This document shows positions 4,966 through 7,891 of a stretch of DNA of 7,891 nt, in pieces. Below the pieces are notes generated by a model that made no database searches, was not told where the DNA came from, and worked only from the letters and a program-made list of their open reading frames with translations. The DNA comes from Chitinophagaceae bacterium (GTDB taxonomy: Bacteria > Bacteroidota > Bacteroidia > Chitinophagales > Chitinophagaceae), in contig CANHEC010000088.1 of NCBI GenBank assembly GCA_947459455.1, forward strand, positions 1-7,891. The letters are read 5' to 3'. The translations under genes were made by a program, and so were the position numbers. The first letter of the stretch is position 1; each line of letters starts with the position of its first letter.

Positions 4966-6393
4966 ATGCCGCACGAAGCTATTTCGGTGTTCGATATGTT
5001 TAAAATAGGGGTGGGCCCCAGCAGTAGCCACACCCTCGGGCCCTGGCGGGCCGCCCAGCGCCTGCTGCAAAGCCTGCGGCAGCGGCAGCTACTGGCACAG
5101 GTGCAGTCCATCGAAATAATGCTGTACGGTAGCCTGGCAAAAACCGGCAAGGGCCACGGTACCGATGTGGCCGTGCTGATGGGCCTGTGCGATGCCGACC
5201 CCGAAACCGTACCTGTAGACAGCATCAATCCTACCATTGCAGCCATTAAAGAGCAGCGGCAGCTGCACCTGGCCGGGCAGTATTGGCTGCCGTTCGACTA
5301 CGATCTGCAACTTCATTTTTTGTACAGCGAGTTTCTGCCGTTTCACCCCAATGGCCTCAGCTTTTTGGTAACGCTGCAAAGCGGCGAAACGATCAGCGAA
5401 ACCTATTACTCAATAGGTGGGGGCTTTGTGGTGCAAGAAGGGCAGGCAGCTGCCAGCCAGCAATCGGTGCAATTGCCTTTTCCGGTAAATACCGCCGAGG
5501 AACTGCGCCACTGGTGTATGAAAACCGGCATGCCCGTGTGGGAAGTAGTGTTGGAAAACGAGGCCGCCTGGCGCCCCGAAGCCGATACCCGCCAGGGCGT
5601 GCTGCGCATTTGGCACACCATGCGAGATTGCATCTATCGCGGCTGCCATACCAGCGGCCACCTGCCCGGTGGGCTGCATGTCAAGCGGCGTGCCGCCGAC
5701 CTCAACAAGCGCCTCATTGCCGACCGGCCTTACCACGATTTTTACAGCTGGGTAGCGGGTATTCGTCAGGGCGGGCAGCAGTTTCAGTACATCCTCGATT
5801 GGGTGAGCTGCTTTGCGCTGGCCGTGAACGAGGAGAATGCAGCCTTCGGCCGCGTAGTCACCGCACCTACCAATGGCGCAGCGGGCGTCATACCTGCCGT
5901 GTTGATGTACTACATCAGCTTTTGCGATGGACTGCAGGATGAATCCATTATCCGCTTCCTGCTCACTGCTTCCGAAATCGGCAGCATCTTTAAAAAAGGC
6001 GCTACCATTTCAGCCGCCATGGGTGGCTGCCAGGCCGAAATAGGCGTGAGCAGTGCCATGGCCGCCGCTGCGCTGACTGAGTGCATGGGGGGCAGCCAAA
6101 AGCAGGTACTGATGGCTGCCGAAATAGCCATGGAGCATCACCTGGGCCTCACTTGCGATCCCATTGGCGGGCTGGTACAGGTGCCGTGCATCGAACGCAA
6201 CACGATGGGTGCCATCAAGGCCATTACCGCCAGCCAGCTGGCGCTGCAAAGCACTCCTGATTTTGGGATTGTGAGCCTTGATAAAGTGATTAATACCATG
6301 TGGCAAACCGCCCTGGATATGAACAGTAAATACAAGGAAACAGCCGATGGTGGCCTGGCCGTGCAAATACCCATCAGCCTTGCTGATTGCTGA
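4966..6393 (+). CDS. sdaA: L-serine ammonia-lyase (iron-sulfur, single chain)
   Basis: This 475-residue enzyme deaminates L-serine to pyruvate and ammonia, using an oxygen-sensitive [4Fe-4S] cluster instead of pyridoxal phosphate. The N-terminal beta domain begins SVFDMFKIGVGPSSSHTLGP, with the family's SSSHT serine-contact motif (19-23). The catalytic alpha domain carries TAPTNGAAGVIPAV (299-312), GATISAAMGGCQAEIG (345-360) and TCDPIGGLVQVPCIERN (396-412). Cluster ligands are C355, C397 and C408; the spacing of 42 and 11 matches that in the Legionella enzyme. The last residue is C475, consistent with the tail-in-mouth C-terminal Cys that caps the cluster in that structure. Length is normal for fused type 2 enzymes. 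I chose the ATG at 4966; the in-frame ATG at 4915 lies in the terminator stem. The gene converges with serine acetyltransferase. Confidence 0.96.
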   Translation: MPHEAISVFDMFKIGVGPSSSHTLGPWRAAQRLLQSLRQRQLLAQVQSIEIMLYGSLAKTGKGHGTDVAVLMGLCDADPETVPVDSINPTIAAIKEQRQLHLAGQYWLPFDYDLQLHFLYSEFLPFHPNGLSFLVTLQSGETISETYYSIGGGFVVQEGQAAASQQSVQLPFPVNTAEELRHWCMKTGMPVWEVVLENEAAWRPEADTRQGVLRIWHTMRDCIYRGCHTSGHLPGGLHVKRRAADLNKRLIADRPYHDFYSWVAGIRQGGQQFQYILDWVSCFALAVNEENAAFGRVVTAPTNGAAGVIPAVLMYYISFCDGLQDESIIRFLLTASEIGSIFKKGATISAAMGGCQAEIGVSSAMAAAALTECMGGSQKQVLMAAEIAMEHHLGLTCDPIGGLVQVPCIERNTMGAIKAITASQLALQSTPDFGIVSLDKVINTMWQTALDMNSKYKETADGGLAVQIPISLADC

Positions 6394-6519
6394 TCGTGTT
6401 TGAGACAGGACTCAGTAGCAGTGCTGTGATTTCGCAGATTTTTTCAACGGCTTTTTTGAACGCCGATTTCACCACCAGGCATCAATAGATATCCCGAAAC
6501 ACTAAGCAGCATTCAGCTA
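6394..6519. other. Convergent intergenic region without a clear terminator
   Basis: This is the 126 bp between two converging genes. It holds a weak inverted repeat, CGGC/GCCG around a ten-base T-rich centre (near 6449-6466), but no classic stem with T-tract in either direction. Short open frames exist on both strands but none looks convincing. Confidence 0.5.
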
Positions 6520-7332
6520 TCAGGCATTCGTCTCCACGGTGATTTCGGGTCGGTGGTACACCTTGCTGTACGGTGGTACCGATCGGGTAAGCCACACATT
6601 GCCGCCGATGATGCTGTGCTCGCCTATTACTGTTTCGCCGCCTAAAATGGTGGCGCCGGAGTAAATCACCACATGGTCTTCTACCGTCGGGTGGCGCTGC
6701 GTATTGGCCATGGCTTTGTCTACCGATAGGGCGCCCAGCGTGACGCCCTGGTACAGTTTGACGTGATGGCCAATGCGGGTGGTTTCACCTATTACAATGC
6801 CGGTACCGTGGTCGATGAAAAAATGATGACCAATGCTGGCGCCAGGGTGAATATCGATGCCGGTTTGGGCATGGGCCAGTTCGGTAATGATGCGGGGAAT
6901 GAGCGGCACCTGCAACTGGTGCAGTTGGTGGGCCAGGCGGTAAAAACTGATGGCCAAAAAGCCGGGGTAGGCCCTGATGATTTCAAAACGGTTGCGGGCT
7001 GCCGGATCGCCGGCCAGCAGCGCATCAATATCAGTGTGTAGGGTGTGGCGAAGGGAGGGCAACGATGCAAAAAAATCATCGGCTACCTGCCGTGCGTTAC
7101 AACTGCGGCAGGCTTGTGTAGCTTGCAGCAGTTCCAGCAGTTCGTATTGCAGGGTCAGCAGTTGCTGCGCCAGTTCGGCCTCGCTGGCGGGCAGGCATTC
7201 GGCTTTTTCAGGAAAAAGCAGGCAGGTAAGCTGCTGCACCCAATGCAGGATACGCTGGTTGGAGGGCACGGGGTCTATGCCTTGCTGTTGATGAAAAAGT
7301 TGACGTACAAACGACGGATCGATGCTGGGCAT
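6520..7332 (-). CDS. cysE: Serine O-acetyltransferase (CysE/EpsC type)
   Basis: This 270-residue enzyme transfers acetyl from acetyl-CoA to L-serine, giving O-acetylserine for cysteine synthesis in the cytoplasm. The N-terminal helical region (1-145) leads into a left-handed beta-helix of hexapeptide repeats (about 158-255). Catalytic D160 (GIDIHPGASIG) and H175 (FIDHGTGIVIGET) keep the 15-residue spacing of the Asp/His pair in E. coli and Haemophilus CysE. QGVTLGALS and QRHPTVEDHVVI follow. The C-terminus ends ETNA and lacks the terminal Ile by which classic CysE docks into cysteine synthase. The N-terminus has C37, C46, C75 and C78. The ATG at 7332 is preferred: the further upstream in-frame segment is low-complexity and Cys-rich, unlike the family. 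The gene converges with serine ammonia-lyase, so two serine-consuming enzymes sit side by side. Confidence 0.94.
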   Translation of the reverse strand: MPSIDPSFVRQLFHQQQGIDPVPSNQRILHWVQQLTCLLFPEKAECLPASEAELAQQLLTLQYELLELLQATQACRSCNARQVADDFFASLPSLRHTLHTDIDALLAGDPAARNRFEIIRAYPGFLAISFYRLAHQLHQLQVPLIPRIITELAHAQTGIDIHPGASIGHHFFIDHGTGIVIGETTRIGHHVKLYQGVTLGALSVDKAMANTQRHPTVEDHVVIYSGATILGGETVIGEHSIIGGNVWLTRSVPPYSKVYHRPEITVETNA

Positions 7333-7349
7333 GATGATGAGGCAAAGCG

Positions 7350-7357
7350 TAAATGTA
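7350..7357 (-). promoter_or_regulatory. Possible -7 element of serine O-acetyltransferase
   Basis: TACATTTA on the minus strand matches TAnnTTTG except for the final base and ends 17 nt before the ATG at 7332. No -33 TTTG is visible at the right spacing, so read-through from the NUDIX gene 100 bp upstream is an equal possibility. Confidence 0.3.
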
Positions 7358-7432
7358 CAGCAAGCAGCAGGCCGCAGGGTTGCAGCAGTGTTAAAGCAGT
7401 TGCGCAAAGCGAAATGGAGCAGGGGGATCGCC

Positions 7433-7891
7433 TCAGGCCTGTCCGTTTTTCAGCATCTCGGCCACCAGTTTGTCAATAGGAAGCGTCAGTGCCTCGGGGC
7501 CAAATTGGGGCCAGTCGATAAACCGGGCCGTCTCGGTTTCGCCGGTAGCCTGGTAGCGGGCCATTTGCTCAGCATCAAAATCAAACGGCTTTTCGCGAAG
7601 CGGCACCTGGATGGGCTCCAGTGCCTGTACCTCGTAGTAAATGCTGATGATCTGGTACTGGTTGTTGAAAGCGCTGATCTGGAAGAAATCGGTGGTGTAA
7701 ATGTGGCGTCCTACTTCTACCCGCAAGTTCAGCTCTTCCATAAATTCACGAACCAGGCAGTCGCGGGTACCCTCGCCAAACTCCAGGCCACCGCCGGGAA
7801 ACTTGGTGATGAGCATACCCCTGATGTATTCGTCGCTTAACAGTATGCGTTGCTGCTCATCTTGCAGTATGCCGTACACCCGCAGGCTGAA
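7433..7891 (-). CDS. NUDIX hydrolase, start beyond the window
   Basis: NUDIX enzymes hydrolyse nucleoside diphosphates linked to another group; the substrate here cannot be read from sequence. The visible 152 residues run off the right edge in frame, beginning FSLRVYGILQDEQQRILLSDE, so the GTG at 7879 is probably internal and only a few residues are missing. The NUDIX box is intact: G34, E40 and R48-E49-F50-M51-E52-E53, with Asn55 in place of the usual Gly. This is the metal-binding loop-helix-loop. The C-terminal part (about 61-152) has no obvious second domain. It lies 100 bp upstream of serine O-acetyltransferase on the same strand and might share its transcript. Confidence 0.92.
   Translation of the reverse strand, partial: FSLRVYGILQDEQQRILLSDEYIRGMLITKFPGGGLEFGEGTRDCLVREFMEELNLRVEVGRHIYTTDFFQISAFNNQYQIISIYYEVQALEPIQVPLREKPFDFDAEQMARYQATGETETARFIDWPQFGPEALTLPIDKLVAEMLKNGQA

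Noticed and set aside
6374..6475. A 33-codon minus-strand frame with GTG start in the convergent gap
   Set aside because: It overlaps the 3' end of serine ammonia-lyase, has no ATG and no promoter, and shows no family features; an equally short frame exists on the plus strand.

Overview
The window looks like a stretch of chromosome from a moderately GC-rich member of the Bacteroidota, plausibly Chitinophagaceae or a relative; the family is an inference. The evidence is the promoter type (TAnnTTTG -7 elements, with a TTTG about 19-20 nt upstream in the best cases), the near absence of Shine-Dalgarno sequences, a histidine kinase with an HQMGTP H-box, a CCDC81-type HU/SPOR membrane protein, and an FKBP lipoprotein. 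I see no transposase, integrase, toxin, CRISPR or defence gene.

Layout. A tRNA-Gly(GCC) on the minus strand (2-74), with its own promoter, lies downstream of a 69-residue single-membrane-span protein (171-380, minus). A sensor histidine kinase (500-1657, plus) is divergent from that gene. A tRNA-Leu(GAG) (1714-1797) and its terminator follow. The last 16 nt of this tRNA plus the whole terminator are repeated 164 bp downstream (1946-2001), with a dense stack of hairpins between the copies. Next come minus-strand genes: a possible 42-residue Cys-rich peptide (2009-2137, weak), a YhhN/TMEM86-type lysoplasmalogenase (2161-2865), and an HU-CCDC81/TM/SPOR protein (2889-3836). The last two are 23 bp apart and probably form an operon. 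A divergent promoter region (3837-4019) separates them from a plus-strand pair: a small two-TM protein (4020-4370) and an FKBP-type prolyl isomerase lipoprotein (4372-4881), with only one base between them. A strong terminator follows, and its T-tract also reads as the -7 element for L-serine ammonia-lyase (4966-6393, plus). Serine O-acetyltransferase (6520-7332, minus) converges on it. A NUDIX hydrolase running off the right edge (7433-7891, minus) ends the window.

Function. The serine lyase and serine acetyltransferase are opposite fates of one metabolite: deamination to pyruvate versus entry into cysteine synthesis. The HU/SPOR protein, FKBP lipoprotein, small membrane proteins and kinase all act at the envelope. 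Most of the window is core-genome content. The features that best repay a second look are the duplicated tRNA 3' end with its terminator and hairpins, the HU/SPOR membrane protein, and the possible Cys-rich peptide.
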